Assembly: GCA_905221035.1 (NCBI GenBank)
Contig: CAJNBP010000003.1
Coordinates: forward strand, 114,732-178,731
Source: a bacterium
GTDB taxonomy: Bacteria; Bacillota; Bacilli; Lactobacillales; Streptococcaceae
DNA length: 64,000 nt
Direction: 5' to 3'
Shown here: one piece after another, positions 42,021 to 52,307 of the stretch
Numbering within the stretch: the stretch's first letter is position 1
Layout of the letters: each line of letters starts with the position of its first letter
Notes under the pieces: generated by a model
Told to the model about the DNA's origin: nothing
Seen by the model: the letters and a program-made list of their open reading frames with translations, nothing else
Database searches by the model: none
Translations under genes and position numbers: made by a program

Positions 42021-43880
42021 ATCGAGTAGGGGATAATCTCTAGCCCCTCTCACACCACCGTACATGCCGTTCGGCATACGGCGGTTCAACTAACTTTTAA
42101 CGCATGTCGTTCAAGGTAATAATCCAAACACGAAACCAGTCCACGTTTTTCAAGGACTGGTTTTGATATAGCACGTTTAAGTACCGACTTCTGAGCTACT
42201 AATTGATAGTGGTCGCCCCAGCCAGATACCTTATCTGCTATCCATTTAGGAACTCCTAACTTAAGCAATCCCCATAATCGTCTAGATTTCTTCTTCCATT
42301 GCTTCCAGATAATCACTCGTAGACGAGTACGCAAGCGCTCATCTATGCTGGTGACTATACTTTTCATATTTCCCAATGAGAAATAGTTTATCCATCCTCG
42401 AATAGATAAATTCAGTTGCTCAATACGTCTTGTTAGGTCTATACTCCATCTCCTCTGTGTTAGTTTCTTCAATCTAAGCTTAAATCTCCGAACACTATCT
42501 TGATGGGGACGACTTTTCCAACCGTCTGATGATTTCCAGAATCCAAAACCTAGATATTTCAACTCTCTTGGTCTGGTAATCTTAGTCTTGGTCATATTTA
42601 CTTTCAAACCTAGTCGTTTCTCAATAAAACGACTGACTGAATACATCACACGCTTAGCGGAGGCCTCGCTTCCGACCGTAATCACACAATCATCTGCGTA
42701 GCGCACAAATCGAAGTCCCCTCTTTTCTAATTCCTTGTCCAATTCATTAAGCATGATATTGGATAAGAGAGGAGATAAATTTCCTCCCTGTGGTGTGCCA
42801 ACTAGCGTTTTATGACACTGGCCATTAATGATAACACCTGAATGAAGATACTTACGAATCAATGATTCCGTATCTCCGTCTTCGATAATATTATGTACTA
42901 AGGACATCAATCTATCTTGAGGAACCGTATCGAAAAATTTCTCTAGGTCTATATCCACTGTCCACTCATAGCCGTCATTTAAGTACTCTAAGAGCTTCAT
43001 GATGGCTTTTTCACATGACCTACTTGGTCTGAATCCATAGCTCATATCTGAGAAATGGGGTTCACAAATGGGGCTAATGACTTGGACAATGGCCTGTTGA
43101 ATCATTCTATCCATAACTGTTGGAATTCCTAGTTGACGGATGCCTCCGTTTGGTTTGGGAATCTCAACTCTGAGAACTGGTTGAGACTTATATTTTCTCT
43201 GTTTTATCAGTTCCTTAGTCAGGCGCCAGTTTTGTCTGAGATAATTATCCATCTCTTCGATAGTAATTCCATCAATCCCAGCTGAGCCCTTATTGGATTT
43301 TACTTGATTGTAGGCTTTAAGCATATTTTCGCGTGATAATATCTTATCTAGCAATTTTGACATGTGCGTATTCCTTTCTTGTTTTGGTGCCTGAGGGACA
43401 TCTTATATTGGTGAACCTTCACCCAGTCAATACGTGACAGAGTCCAGTTCTATCAGACCGCTCGTTTACAGACACAAGTGAAGTAGGATTACTTCGATTA
43501 GTTGGTCACCCCTTCGCTCCACTTCCATTACAGAAGCTTCATCACTACTATGGGTTCGGCTGACTTCTCATGATTCGTTGTTACTACGCTTTCAGCGCTC
43601 ATGAGACCTCACGGGATAAGTCGTACATCTTTCCTCGTTTACTCTCGTGATTTACGCATATAGGTTACGACTACCTTTTTGGACTTTAGAGTTTGAGGGC
43701 CCCTTATCCGCTATATACGCCTTACTATCACGTTCCTGTTCGTAGAGCCACGATTTCGCTATCCCTTCCTCTCCCCGCTACCTCACGATAGTCAGGCTTG
43801 GGAATCGCTATTGGGTTCACCGGTAGCAGGTGCCCACCGAGGACTTACACCTCAGATATACGACATGCCCGTCGTACCAC
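42021..43880 (-). mobile_element. Group II intron, IIC-like, between luxS and clpL
   Basis: About 1860 nt on the minus strand. The 5' end is GTGGTACGACGGGC, fitting the GUGNG group II start, followed by the typical domain I leader (GAGGTGTAAGTCCTCGG). The ORF in domain IV ends where domain V begins (42054-42085: paired ACCGCCGTATGCC / GGCATGTACGGTGGT). A domain VI-like stem GGGG / CCCC follows, ending CTCGAT. The intron begins right after the T6 run of a Rho-independent terminator, which is the insertion habit of group IIC introns. Boundaries are placed from these motifs, give or take a few bases. Confidence 0.85.
42086..43363 (-). CDS. ltrA: Group II intron reverse transcriptase/maturase
   Basis: 425 residues. 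Reverse transcriptase blocks are complete: NKGSAGIDGITIEEM (RT0/1), VEIPKPNGGIRQLGIPTVMD, YGFRPSRSCEKAI, DIDLEKFFDTVPQD, VGTPQGGNLSPLLSNIMLNE and the catalytic RFVRYADDCVI. A maturase X-domain follows (about 290-380, IRGWINYFSLGN). No HNH endonuclease domain is present, as expected for class C introns. It should splice its own intron and reverse-transcribe it into new sites. The reading frame is intact, so the element may be active. Confidence 0.95.
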   Translation of the reverse strand: MSKLLDKILSRENMLKAYNQVKSNKGSAGIDGITIEEMDNYLRQNWRLTKELIKQRKYKSQPVLRVEIPKPNGGIRQLGIPTVMDRMIQQAIVQVISPICEPHFSDMSYGFRPSRSCEKAIMKLLEYLNDGYEWTVDIDLEKFFDTVPQDRLMSLVHNIIEDGDTESLIRKYLHSGVIINGQCHKTLVGTPQGGNLSPLLSNIMLNELDKELEKRGLRFVRYADDCVITVGSEASAKRVMYSVSRFIEKRLGLKVNMTKTKITRPRELKYLGFGFWKSSDGWKSRPHQDSVRRFKLRLKKLTQRRWSIDLTRRIEQLNLSIRGWINYFSLGNMKSIVTSIDERLRTRLRVIIWKQWKKKSRRLWGLLKLGVPKWIADKVSGWGDHYQLVAQKSVLKRAISKPVLEKRGLVSCLDYYLERHALKVS

Positions 43881-43920
43881 AAAAAAGGAACCAGTTTTTC
43901 ATCTGGCTCCTTCTTTTTTA
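43881..43920. terminator. Bidirectional terminator of clpL and luxS, used as intron target
   Basis: Stem GGAACCAG / CTGGCTCC flanked by A6 and T6 tracts, so it can terminate from both sides. On the minus strand its T tract directly adjoins the intron 5' end. Confidence 0.9.
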
Positions 43921-43938
43921 TTCTCAAAATTTTGTCTT

Positions 43939-44052
43939 ATACTCAATGAAAATCAAAGAGCAAACTAGGAAACTAGCCGCAGGTTGCTCAAAACACTGTT
44001 TTGAGGTTGCAGATAGAGTTGACGTGGTTTGAAGAGATTTTCGAAGAGTATT
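43939..44052. repeat. BOX element overlapping the clpL stop codon
   Basis: It starts ATACTCAATGAAAATC, contains CTCAAAACACTGTTTTGAG and ends GGTTTGAAGAGATTTTCGAAGAGTATT. The boxB part is absent. The final bases supply the clpL stop (TAA at 44051-44053 on the minus strand). Confidence 0.92.
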
Positions 44053-46156
44053 AGGCTTTTTCACGAATGACCAAACCACCGTCTTCCATATCTGCTTCCA
44101 GATGTTTTGCATCTAGATGATCCAAGTGGAAATCTGTCACCTTATCACGAATTTCTTGTTCAACCACGCGACGGAGTGGACGAACACCCATGACTTCGTC
44201 ATAGCCTTCTTCTGTAATATAGTCTTTAGCCGCTTGACTGACTACCAAATCAATGTCTTTCTTAGCCAAGGTTTGGTTGACTTCAGCCAACATTAAATCC
44301 ACAATCATAGAAAGGTCTTCCTTGGTCAAGTGTGAGAACTCGATAACTGCGTTGAAGCGGTTAAGGAATTCTGGACGGAAGAATGGTTTCAAACGATCCA
44401 TCAACTCTGGTTTATCCGCATCTTCTGTCAAGTTGGCTTCATAGCCAAATCCAGCATTTGAGGTCGCGATAATGACAGTATTCTTGAAATTCACCGTATT
44501 TCCTTGACCATCTGTCAAACGACCGTCATCCAAGACCTGAAGGAGTAGGGTGATTACTTGAGGATCAGCCTTTTCAATTTCATCCAAGAGAATGATAGAG
44601 TAAGGATTGCGACGAACACATTCTGTTAAGGTATTGCTATTGTCATCATAACCCACATAGCCTGCTGTTGTACCAATTAGCTTAGAAACGGCTGTGCGAT
44701 CACTGTATTCAGACATATCCAAACGGATGATTGCGTCCTTAGTTCCAAACATATCAAGCGCCAATTGTTTAGCAAGTTCAGTCTTACCAACTCCAGTTGG
44801 ACCTACAAAGAGGAAGCTACCGATTGGGCGATTGCCTTCATCGAAACCAGCACGGTTACGACGGATGGCACGAGCTACAGCTTCAACTGCCTTATCTTGG
44901 CCGATCACCTTGTGTTCCAAGCGATGAGCCATATCTTTCAAACGTTCGATGTCTGATGCTCCCATTTGTGACACTGGGATACCCGTCATTCGTTCTACAG
45001 ATTCAGCTACATCGTTGACGCTTGCAGTCACTTTCATATCTTCTGTGTGGTTTTCGATTTTCTTTTCCAATTTTGCAATGCGTGTTTTATAGTTTAGAGC
45101 AGCTTCAAAATCTTCTGCCTCAACCGCTTTTTCTTGCTTGTCTTTTTCCGCTTCAATTTCACGTTCAACAGCATGAACATCTGTTACTGGATGCTGAGCT
45201 GCCAAGTGAGCTGCCGTTACGTCTACAAGATCAATAGCCTTATCTGGCAAGCTACGTTGAGGAATGTATTGAACAGAATAATCCACCGCTGCTTTCAAGA
45301 CTTCATCTGGCAAGATGACATTGTGGTGTTGTTGATAGAGATCACGAATTCCTTGAAGGATTTTAAAAGTATCCTCTGCTGAAGGAGCATTGACCTTGAC
45401 TTCGTTGAAACGACGAGCAAGAGCAGCATTCTTCAAAATAGTGTTACGGTATTCGTCTTGAGTTGTTGCCCCAATCACTGTCAACTCACCACGAGAGAGA
45501 GCTGGCTTGAGAATGTCCGCGAGACCTTTAGAACCACTGTCACCACCAGTGCTACCAGCACCGAGAATTTGATGAATTTCATCAAAGAAGAGGATAATAT
45601 TCCCTGCTTCTTTCACTTCATTGACTAGGTTTTGGACGTTTTCTTCAAAGCTACCACGGTATTGAGTACCAGCCTCAAGGCCTGAGATATCAATAGAAAT
45701 AATTTCCTTGTTCTTAATGGCAGCTGGAACATCGCCATTCACAATGGCTTGTGCTAGGCCTTCGACAACGGCTGTCTTACCAACACCTGCATCTCCGACA
45801 AGTACAGGATTGTTCTTGGTACGGCGTGAAAGAATTTCAGATGTTTCTTGAATTTCCTTGTTTCGTCCGATAACAGGATCCAGCTTGCCCTCACGCGCTT
45901 CTGCAGTCAAGTTTCGGCCTAGTTTAGCAAGGACACCATCTTGTTTCATACCTGAAGCCTGTTGTTGCATTTGTCCATCAGATTCTGCATTTCCTGGCAA
46001 TTGACCCGTTGCACGATAATGAGCAAATTCCTCAGGTGTGACTTCACGTCCATTAATCAAGTAGCGACGGTTTTCAGAACTGTATCCTCGCATACCACCC
46101 ATCAATTGGTTAAATAAATCATCCATGTTGTTAAAATTATTAAAGTTGTTGTTCAT
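44051..46156 (-). CDS. clpL: ATP-dependent Clp chaperone ClpL
   Basis: 701 residues, Hsp100 with two AAA+ modules. Walker A motifs are [15 protein letters not shown] (first) and [15 protein letters not shown] (second); Walker B are IILFFDEIH and [12 protein letters not shown]. The N-terminal extension is short and Asn/Gln/Met-rich ([20 protein letters not shown]) rather than a normal Clp N domain, which identifies ClpL. A middle coiled region lies at about 325-390. It disaggregates proteins in heat stress. A CtsR operator lies about 40 bases upstream. Confidence 0.96.
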   Translation of the reverse strand: MNNNFNNFNNMDDLFNQLMGGMRGYSSENRRYLINGREVTPEEFAHYRATGQLPGNAESDGQMQQQASGMKQDGVLAKLGRNLTAEAREGKLDPVIGRNKEIQETSEILSRRTKNNPVLVGDAGVGKTAVVEGLAQAIVNGDVPAAIKNKEIISIDISGLEAGTQYRGSFEENVQNLVNEVKEAGNIILFFDEIHQILGAGSTGGDSGSKGLADILKPALSRGELTVIGATTQDEYRNTILKNAALARRFNEVKVNAPSAEDTFKILQGIRDLYQQHHNVILPDEVLKAAVDYSVQYIPQRSLPDKAIDLVDVTAAHLAAQHPVTDVHAVEREIEAEKDKQEKAVEAEDFEAALNYKTRIAKLEKKIENHTEDMKVTASVNDVAESVERMTGIPVSQMGASDIERLKDMAHRLEHKVIGQDKAVEAVARAIRRNRAGFDEGNRPIGSFLFVGPTGVGKTELAKQLALDMFGTKDAIIRLDMSEYSDRTAVSKLIGTTAGYVGYDDNSNTLTECVRRNPYSIILLDEIEKADPQVITLLLQVLDDGRLTDGQGNTVNFKNTVIIATSNAGFGYEANLTEDADKPELMDRLKPFFRPEFLNRFNAVIEFSHLTKEDLSMIVDLMLAEVNQTLAKKDIDLVVSQAAKDYITEEGYDEVMGVRPLRRVVEQEIRDKVTDFHLDHLDAKHLEADMEDGGLVIREKA

Positions 46157-46197
46157 ATTCTTTACCTCTTTTTGTTTACTTAGTTATGATTACTGAT

Positions 46198-46214
46198 ATT
46201 GACTATCTTTGACC
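46198..46214 (-). promoter_or_regulatory. CtsR operator upstream of clpL
   Basis: GGTCAAAGATAGTCAAT on the minus strand matches the CtsR direct repeat (RGTCAAA-N3-RGTCAAA) except for the final base. It predicts heat-shock control of clpL by CtsR. Confidence 0.85.
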
Positions 46215-46238
46215 TTTGTTTTAAAAAATTTAGACTAG

Positions 46239-46328
46239 CTAAATCGCTACTCTAGGTACTATTTCTGGTTTTTCTTTTTCAAGCAGGAGTAGACTATCTT
46301 TACTTCTGAAGATTTCTAGATTAAACAT
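46239..46328 (-). CDS. Possible 29-residue leader peptide before clpL
   Basis: ATG at 46326-46328 with AGAGGTG eight bases upstream; the peptide runs MFNLEIFRSKDSLLLLEKEK to IVPRVAI. It ends just before the CtsR operator. It may be chance; no homolog is recognised. Confidence 0.3.
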   Translation of the reverse strand: MFNLEIFRSKDSLLLLEKEKPEIVPRVAI

Positions 46329-46358
46329 AGACACACCTCTTTCTATTTTACTTTAAAT

Positions 46359-46474
46359 AATACTCTTCGAAAATCTCTTCAAACCACGTCAGCTCTATCT
46401 GCAATCTCAAAACAGTGTTTTGAGTAACCTGCGACTAGCTTCCTAGTTTGCTCTTTGATTTTCATTGAGTATAA
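46359..46474. repeat. BOX element upstream of clpL, inverted relative to the downstream one
   Basis: It starts AATACTCTTCGAAAATC, contains CTCAAAACAGTGTTTTGAG and ends GATTTTCATTGAGTATA. It is the reverse complement orientation of the BOX at 43939-44052. Confidence 0.92.
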
Positions 46475-46577
46475 GTGTTCGAGTAAGGCTTTCATTTACC
46501 TTACGTTCATAATATACTACATTGGTCAGAAAAGGTCAAGGATTTTGACTTTAATTGACCAATATTTTTTAGAATGC

Positions 46578-46602
46578 AAAAACACCCTGAAACGTCAGGG
46601 TG
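46578..46602 (-). terminator. Terminator of the rsmH-ftsL-pbpX-mraY operon
   Basis: Stem CACCCTGA / TCAGGGTG with loop CGTT, then T5 on the minus strand, seven bases after the mraY stop. Confidence 0.92.
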
Positions 46603-46608
46603 CCATTC

Positions 46609-47589
46609 TTACATCAAATATAAAATTGCTAGGGTCAGAAGACTTGCTAGAAGTCCCACTCCCCAAAAGAAGAAGTCGACCTTCCACTCACTCCAAGGAT
46701 TTCCTTTACCAGACAATCCTCCAAGCTCAAAATGGTGATGCACAGGTGTCATACGGAAAATACGTTTGCCACCAGTCATTTTGAAGTAACTGACTTGCAT
46801 CATGACCGAAGTTGTTTCAAAAACATAAACAATTCCGATAATCAAGAGAGTCCATTCTTGGTGGAGAGCCATAGAGATAGCTGCCAGCATTCCACCGAGA
46901 GCCAAACTTCCCACATCTCCCATAAAGACTTTAGCAGGCTTATGGTTAAAGACAAAGAAACCGAGCAAGCCACCAATCATGGCTAGAATCACCAGAAGAA
47001 TATCCATCTGACCTTGTACATAGGCAATAACTCCATAAGCAGATAAGCTAATCACCACTGAAATACTAGCTAGACCATCAATACCATCTGTCAAGTTGAC
47101 TGCGTTTGAAAAACCGACTAGCCAGAAAAGGGCGAAAAGAATATAGAAAATCCCTAGATGCACTTGGTAACCAAAGACAGAAAGCATATCGCCCCCACGC
47201 TCATAGAAAAGATAGAAGATAACTCCACCTAGAAGCTGAAGAGCCAATTTCTGCTTAGGATTCAGCCCCTCATTGATCTTACGGAAGACCTTGAGGAAGT
47301 CATCTAAAAATCCGATTAAACCATAAAGAACCAAGATGAACAAAATCATTCCCACATTATTGGTCAATTGTTTTGAAAAAAGAGCAACAAGGAAACTTAC
47401 CACAACTGCAACAATGAGGAAAACAAGTCCCCCCATAGTTGGCGTGCCAGCTTTTGCCTGATGCTGTTTGACATCCTCATGCATCTGCTGGCCTGTAATT
47501 TGCGCCTTTCGATAAAATTGAATAAAGGCCGGAATTCCTACTAAAGTTAGTAAAAATGTCACAATTCCAGCACTGATGGAAATAAACAT
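46609..47589 (-). CDS. mraY: Phospho-MurNAc-pentapeptide transferase MraY
   Basis: 326 residues and about ten membrane helices. It makes lipid I from undecaprenyl phosphate and UDP-MurNAc-pentapeptide. Seen: the DDFLKV motif ([13 protein letters not shown]), [24 protein letters not shown] and the HHHFE motif ([12 protein letters not shown]), all with the conserved catalytic Asp and His residues. It follows pbpX with one base between. Confidence 0.97.
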   Translation of the reverse strand: MFISISAGIVTFLLTLVGIPAFIQFYRKAQITGQQMHEDVKQHQAKAGTPTMGGLVFLIVAVVVSFLVALFSKQLTNNVGMILFILVLYGLIGFLDDFLKVFRKINEGLNPKQKLALQLLGGVIFYLFYERGGDMLSVFGYQVHLGIFYILFALFWLVGFSNAVNLTDGIDGLASISVVISLSAYGVIAYVQGQMDILLVILAMIGGLLGFFVFNHKPAKVFMGDVGSLALGGMLAAISMALHQEWTLLIIGIVYVFETTSVMMQVSYFKMTGGKRIFRMTPVHHHFELGGLSGKGNPWSEWKVDFFFWGVGLLASLLTLAILYLM

Positions 47590-47590
47590 A

Positions 47591-49843
47591 TTAGTCTCCT
47601 AAAGTTAATTTAATTTTTTTGATGTTTTTGATAGCTGTATTAGTCCGAACATCCTGCTTCTGAACGACGGAACCCGAACCTTCAAATTCAAGTTCTATAT
47701 TTAACCACTTAGAAAAAGCTTCTGCGGTTGCTTTTGTCCAACCATACATATCTGGAACTTCCTCTGCTTTATCAGATAAGAGGAGGACTTGCTGGTTAGG
47801 TGCAAGATTAGTCCCTTCTTCTACAGATGATTCTTTAATCTTTGTTCCTGTTCCTACAACGATTGGTTGCACAATATTGCGACGTAAGGCTTCCGCCAAA
47901 TCACCAGGTGAAATATCCTTGATGCTAGGCATGGCATAAGCGCTTTGATTGGTTACCTGTTCTAACGTTTTAGCGGTAGATTGGAGGTTAAGGGAATCTT
48001 TCATAGCCACTGCTCTTTCCAAGATAGGATTGGCAAATTCCCCCAACTGAATACCTGAATAATGCTCAGGCTGTTGAACCGTCACATAGAGGATAAAATC
48101 AGGATTTTCAGCAGGGTTCATCGATACTGCTGAAAAAATGTAATTGGTCGTACCAACCAAGTAACCTCCATTTTTCTCATCGGCAATCTGGGCTGTACCA
48201 GACTTGAGAGCTACATTTTGACCAGGAACAGTTACAGTTGGCTTGCCTGTGCTGTGGTTATGCATGGTTCCATAAACTGGATCCGTTCCTACCAAAACCA
48301 TGTTGGTTCGAGTTAGACTGGCTGCATCTTTGGAAACAGGATTTCCTACAATCTCTTTTTGAGATTTCCGAACAGATTGGTCATTTGGGTCATATAAGGC
48401 ACTGATAAATTTAGGTTCTAGCATGACTCCATCGTTGGCAATAGCCGTGAAGGCACGAATCATTTGCGTCTGTGTCACTGAAATACCTTGACCGAAGGAA
48501 CTCATGGCAATATTAACGATATTGTCCTCAGGTAATTGCCCAGCATACTCATCACTCATACCAAAACGAGTCGGCACTCCAAATTTGAAACGATTGAGGT
48601 AATCTAGCCAAGTAGTGTCCCCCATCTTTTGCTCAAGAAGCGTCATCCCAACGTTACTTGAGTGAGCAAAACCTTGCAAGAAGGTCATCATACCACCGCC
48701 AGTCAAACCTTCATTAACGTCCCAATCTCGAATCGTCACATCTGCTATTTTTAATTCACTACTATTGAAGACTTCTCCTCCTGGGAAAGTATTATTGTCA
48801 ATAGCAGCAGCGAGCGTCATGACCTTCATGGTTGACCCTGGCTCATAGTTACTTTGATAAAGGATATCACGCCAAACAAAGTCCTTGGTAAGTCCTTCCT
48901 TAGTATCGGCATCAAAGGTTGGTCTCTGCGTCGTTGCAAGAATTTCCCCCGTTTTAGCACTAACCAAGGTAGCCGTCATATACTTGCCTTTTACTTTTTC
49001 TTGAAAAACATTCATCTGTGTTTCCATGAAGGACTGAAGGGTGCTAGAAATAGTCGTATAAACATCCTTACCATCTACCGTTTGCTGAGACACTTGTTCA
49101 GTTCCAGGAACAATATTACCCAGACGATCTTTTTCATAGGTAATAATACCGTCTTTCCCTGCAAGAATACTGTTCAAGGAACTCTCCATCCCAGAAGTTC
49201 CCAGCAAACTCTTGCTACCATCCTCATTTTCATGGAGTTGGGCCAAACCAATAAAACTAGAAGCGAATTGTCCATTTGGATAGCTTCTATTAGGGCTAGT
49301 TGTGAAGTCAATTCCTTCAACACTAGCGTCTTTCAAATCCTTTTTAATAGCCATCATATTGGCATAGGTAATCCCATTTCCTTTGGCACCAAAAGAAACT
49401 TGAGTCAGATTCGGTTGAGACAATTGTTCTTTAACATAAGCCTCGTCCATATCCAGATACTTATGGAAAACCTCTGCTACCTTATTAAACTGGGCATCTT
49501 CTACATAAAGAATTTTACCAGTTGCTGATTTGTATTTTTTATCAATAACAGCATAGACATTATAGGAGGTTGCGTCCTCAGCAATCGGGACTCCATTTCG
49601 GTCATAAATAGTCCCACGTTTGGCAGGGACTGTACGGGTTATTTGGTGAACTTTCTTGGCCTCTTTGACTAGATCCGTTCCAAATTTACTACCACTCCCG
49701 ATAATAACAGCAAAATTGACCAAAAAGACAGCGAAAAGTACGACAGCTAACAAGCTGATGTACTTCCCCACTATTTTACGGTTTTCTGCTGGAGATTTAC
49801 GGTTTCTAATCGCAAATCGGGTTATTCTTTTTGTCCACTTCAT
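47591..49843 (-). CDS. pbpX: Division-specific penicillin-binding protein 2x
   Basis: 750 residues, class B transpeptidase. One membrane helix lies at about 30-50, followed by a dimerisation domain, a transpeptidase domain with GSTMKVM (active Ser), AHSSNVGM and ALKSGTAQ, then two C-terminal PASTA domains (about 630-750). It cross-links septal peptidoglycan with FtsW. The active-site motifs are of the penicillin-susceptible type (STMK; Thr and Gln retained after KSG). It lies three bases after ftsL. Confidence 0.97.
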   Translation of the reverse strand: MKWTKRITRFAIRNRKSPAENRKIVGKYISLLAVVLFAVFLVNFAVIIGSGSKFGTDLVKEAKKVHQITRTVPAKRGTIYDRNGVPIAEDATSYNVYAVIDKKYKSATGKILYVEDAQFNKVAEVFHKYLDMDEAYVKEQLSQPNLTQVSFGAKGNGITYANMMAIKKDLKDASVEGIDFTTSPNRSYPNGQFASSFIGLAQLHENEDGSKSLLGTSGMESSLNSILAGKDGIITYEKDRLGNIVPGTEQVSQQTVDGKDVYTTISSTLQSFMETQMNVFQEKVKGKYMTATLVSAKTGEILATTQRPTFDADTKEGLTKDFVWRDILYQSNYEPGSTMKVMTLAAAIDNNTFPGGEVFNSSELKIADVTIRDWDVNEGLTGGGMMTFLQGFAHSSNVGMTLLEQKMGDTTWLDYLNRFKFGVPTRFGMSDEYAGQLPEDNIVNIAMSSFGQGISVTQTQMIRAFTAIANDGVMLEPKFISALYDPNDQSVRKSQKEIVGNPVSKDAASLTRTNMVLVGTDPVYGTMHNHSTGKPTVTVPGQNVALKSGTAQIADEKNGGYLVGTTNYIFSAVSMNPAENPDFILYVTVQQPEHYSGIQLGEFANPILERAVAMKDSLNLQSTAKTLEQVTNQSAYAMPSIKDISPGDLAEALRRNIVQPIVVGTGTKIKESSVEEGTNLAPNQQVLLLSDKAEEVPDMYGWTKATAEAFSKWLNIELEFEGSGSVVQKQDVRTNTAIKNIKKIKLTLGD

Positions 49844-49846
49844 ATC

Positions 49847-50164
49847 TTACTCCGCTGATCGAATATTCTCGTTATTCAATTTTAAGTCCTTAGAATTTGC
49901 GATTTCTTTCAAGCGTTCTGCCCTCAACAATTCATTTACCTCTTGTTTGGCATCATCCAACTCTGTCTTTTTCTCCTCTATCTGCGCATTGATTCTTGTC
50001 AGATCATTTTGTACTTGTAGGAGTCGAGTCTGCATAAAGATAATACTAAGCGCCAAAACGAGAGCTGTAAACGCAATGGAAAGATAAAAAGCCTTCTCCA
50101 CACGGGAGAATTTTTTTATACGACTCTGTAAGAATTGACTGGTTGTTTCTTTCTTATCTACCAT
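49847..50164 (-). CDS. ftsL: Cell-division protein FtsL
   Basis: 105 residues. Short basic cytoplasmic part, one membrane helix (about 27-49), then an external coiled coil (LLQVQNDLTRINAQIEEKKT...). This bitopic layout between rsmH and pbpX identifies FtsL, a divisome scaffold acting with DivIC (FtsB). It has no enzymatic motif. Confidence 0.93.
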   Translation of the reverse strand: MVDKKETTSQFLQSRIKKFSRVEKAFYLSIAFTALVLALSIIFMQTRLLQVQNDLTRINAQIEEKKTELDDAKQEVNELLRAERLKEIANSKDLKLNNENIRSAE

Positions 50165-50173
50165 TTTTCCCTC

Positions 50174-51124
50174 TTATTTGTGAATTTTTCTGGCCACGCG
50201 CAACTTAGCTGAGTGCGAGCGGTTATTGGCTTCTAATTCTTCTGCACTTGGCAAGATTGGCTTACGGGACACCAATTCCATCTTGGGCTTAAGATCATCT
50301 GGGATGAAGGGCAAGCCTTTTGGAACTTCCACCGTTGAAGCTTCCTTGAACAATTGCTTGGTCAAGCGGTCTTCTAATGAATGAAAGGTGATCACTGAGA
50401 TTCTACCATCTAGAGCCAACATCTCCATAGCCTGCTGGATAGATTCATCTGCCGCTCCCAGTTCATCGTTAACTTCAATTCGAATAGCCTGGAAAATCTG
50501 CTTGGCAGGATGGCCCTTTTTCTTGAGTTCCTTGGCAGGTTTAGCAGACTTGATAATCTCAGCCAACTCAGTCGTTGTCTCAATTGGCTTCACTTCACGT
50601 GCTTGTTCAATCTTACGCGCAATCTGTTTAGAGAATTTGTCCTCACCATACTTGAAGAAAATACGAACCAAGTCATGATAGTCATAGTGGTTTACCACTT
50701 CATAGGCTGTCAGACTAGCATCCTGATTCATCCGCATGTCCAATGGCGCGTCCTTTTTATAAGAAAAACCACGCTCACGCTGGTCCAGCTGAGGACTAGA
50801 CACTCCCAAGTCATAACAAATTCCATCAATTTCCTGAACACCAGCTTCGCGCAAACGTGCCTGTAAATGACGGAAGTTATCCTTTATAAAAGTCACCATT
50901 CCCTTTTCAATGTAAGGAGCCAAGCGTTTTTGTGCGTTGTCAATGGCATTCTGATCCTGATCAAAGGCATAGAGATGGCCCTTTTCACTTAATTTACTTA
51001 ATAAATATTCGCTATGGCCCGCTCCACCCAAAGTCGCATCAACGTAGATACCGTCAGGCTTTACGTCAAGCATATCAATCGTTTCGTGGAGTAAGACCGT
51101 TACATGATGAAATTCTTTTGTCAT
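50174..51124 (-). CDS. rsmH: 16S rRNA m4C1402 methyltransferase RsmH
   Basis: 316 residues. Family motifs are [27 protein letters not shown] (SAM loop), [20 protein letters not shown] and [18 protein letters not shown]. It adds a methyl group to N4 of C1402 in 16S rRNA. It heads the division operon rsmH-ftsL-pbpX-mraY. It is divergent from the XRE regulator. Confidence 0.96.
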   Translation of the reverse strand: MTKEFHHVTVLLHETIDMLDVKPDGIYVDATLGGAGHSEYLLSKLSEKGHLYAFDQDQNAIDNAQKRLAPYIEKGMVTFIKDNFRHLQARLREAGVQEIDGICYDLGVSSPQLDQRERGFSYKKDAPLDMRMNQDASLTAYEVVNHYDYHDLVRIFFKYGEDKFSKQIARKIEQAREVKPIETTTELAEIIKSAKPAKELKKKGHPAKQIFQAIRIEVNDELGAADESIQQAMEMLALDGRISVITFHSLEDRLTKQLFKEASTVEVPKGLPFIPDDLKPKMELVSRKPILPSAEELEANNRSHSAKLRVARKIHK

Positions 51125-51210
51125 ATCTTATCTATTTTACCATAAATCCGACTAGCTTGCACTAGTCAGACAAATAGGCGAAAAACAAGTAAGAATTTCT
51201 TTAAGAAATA

Positions 51211-51230
51211 TGTCAAATATGCTTGACATT
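51211..51230. promoter_or_regulatory. Palindromic operator of the XRE regulator
   Basis: Perfect inverted repeat ATGTCAA - 6 bases - TTGACAT. It covers the whole -35 hexamer of the adjoining promoter, so binding would block transcription. Confidence 0.7.
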
Positions 51231-51252
51231 CGCTCTATAGAAGAATATAATA
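51224..51252 (+). promoter_or_regulatory. Consensus promoter of the XRE/DUF3278 operon
   Basis: TTGACA (51224-51229) - 17 bases - TATAAT (51247-51252), both perfect, 40 bases upstream of the regulator start. Confidence 0.9.
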
Positions 51253-51291
51253 TGGTCAAATATATACGACACAAATCAGAAAGGAGAACAG

Positions 51292-51486
51292 ATGAACCGT
51301 GTGAAAGAATTTCGCAAGAAACTGGGCATTTCCCAGCTCGAGCTCGCCAAGGATATCGGTGTCTCGAGACAAACCATCAACATGATTGAGAACGACAAGT
51401 ACAATCCAACTCTGGAACTCTGTCTCAATCTCGCCCGCAGCCTCCAAACTGACCTCAACAGTCTCTTTTGGGAGGATGATTTTTAA
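51292..51486 (+). CDS. Small XRE-family transcriptional regulator
   Basis: 64 residues, essentially one helix-turn-helix (SQLELAKDIGVSRQTINMIE at about 14-33). Such short Cro-like proteins usually act as dimeric repressors. An AAAGGAG site precedes the ATG. It is the first gene of an operon with DUF3278-type membrane proteins, a pairing common in lactic acid bacteria. The palindrome over its promoter suggests autoregulation. The signal it answers to is unknown. Confidence 0.9.
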   Translation: MNRVKEFRKKLGISQLELAKDIGVSRQTINMIENDKYNPTLELCLNLARSLQTDLNSLFWEDDF

Positions 51487-51501
51487 AAAAGGAGTCAACA
51501 C

Positions 51502-52044
51502 ATGAAAAAAGAAACCTTCACTGAAAAACTCATCAAGCGCACATACGGTATTTCTGATCCACTTGACGAATACAAACGGCGCGAGGCCGACCGTATAGGT
51601 AACCAAGTCTTTATCATCCTCTTTTATCTGATGATTTTCGGAAATCTTATTACACTCCTTCTGGCCTATAAATACCCTCAAGAAGTGGCTCTAATCTATC
51701 CTCCTCTGATTTTAGTGATTGCCCTCATCGTTGCTGGATATCTCACATACCAAATGCAAAAAACAGGGATTACAACTATTGAACCAGATATGCTGAGTGA
51801 GAAAGAAAGTAAGCAACTACACTACCCAGGTCTGAAAGCAGGTTTGTTCTTTGGTCTATGGATGTTTTTTATAACTCCTCTTCTCGGCATACTCATAGGT
51901 GAAGGTCAGGACTATTTTCATTCTCTTCTCACTATAAGAAATGGTGTATCAAGCATTCTCGGTTCTATTTTCTTCGGAGCGAGCATACAGTTCCTCATCT
52001 CCCGTCGCATTGCAAAAGCCAAGAAAAATCAAGATGAGGATTAG
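51502..52044 (+). CDS. DUF3278-type membrane protein
   Basis: 180 residues. The N-terminal soluble start (KKETFTEKLIKRTYGISDPLDEYKRRE) carries the family pattern, then two helix pairs (about 35-85 and 112-170). An AAAGGAG ribosome-binding site is clear. It follows the regulator by 15 bases. Its C-terminal part is repeated in the next gene. Function unknown; it may form the membrane partner that the XRE regulator responds to. Confidence 0.8.
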   Translation: MKKETFTEKLIKRTYGISDPLDEYKRREADRIGNQVFIILFYLMIFGNLITLLLAYKYPQEVALIYPPLILVIALIVAGYLTYQMQKTGITTIEPDMLSEKESKQLHYPGLKAGLFFGLWMFFITPLLGILIGEGQDYFHSLLTIRNGVSSILGSIFFGASIQFLISRRIAKAKKNQDED

Positions 52045-52054
52045 GAGGTGCCCT

Positions 52055-52297
52055 ATGAAAAAAGAAAAGAAACAGTCACGTTATCCTGGTCTGAAAGCAG
52101 GTTTGTTCTTTGGTCTATGGATGTTTTTTATAATTCCACTCAGTGATACCCTAACAAGTGAAAATCCAAATTTTATCAGTTCTCTTCTAAATACAAAACA
52201 TATTTTTAAAACTATACTAGGAGCTTTCTTTTTCGGAGTGATGATGCATATTGTCGACTCACTTCGTATTGCAAGAGATAAAAAAGACCAGAATTAG
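52055..52297 (+). CDS. Short DUF3278-like protein, partial copy of the previous gene
   Basis: 80 residues from MKKEKKQSRYPGLKAG, with an AGGAGG site before the ATG. It matches the C-terminal half of the preceding protein, including an identical stretch YPGLKAGLFFGLWMFFI. It has two membrane helices and ends in a basic tail. It looks like a tandem partial duplication that acquired its own start. It may be functional, given the intact frame and ribosome-binding site. Confidence 0.7.
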   Translation: MKKEKKQSRYPGLKAGLFFGLWMFFIIPLSDTLTSENPNFISSLLNTKHIFKTILGAFFFGVMMHIVDSLRIARDKKDQN

Positions 52298-52307
52298 GAG
52301 GTACCTT

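Noticed and set aside
45134..45382. Plus-strand frames over the clpL gene (several between 44253 and 45382)
   Set aside because: All are shadows of the well-supported clpL gene.
48854..49528. 224-codon plus-strand frame
   Set aside because: It is entirely antisense to pbpX, with unusual composition and no ribosome-binding site.
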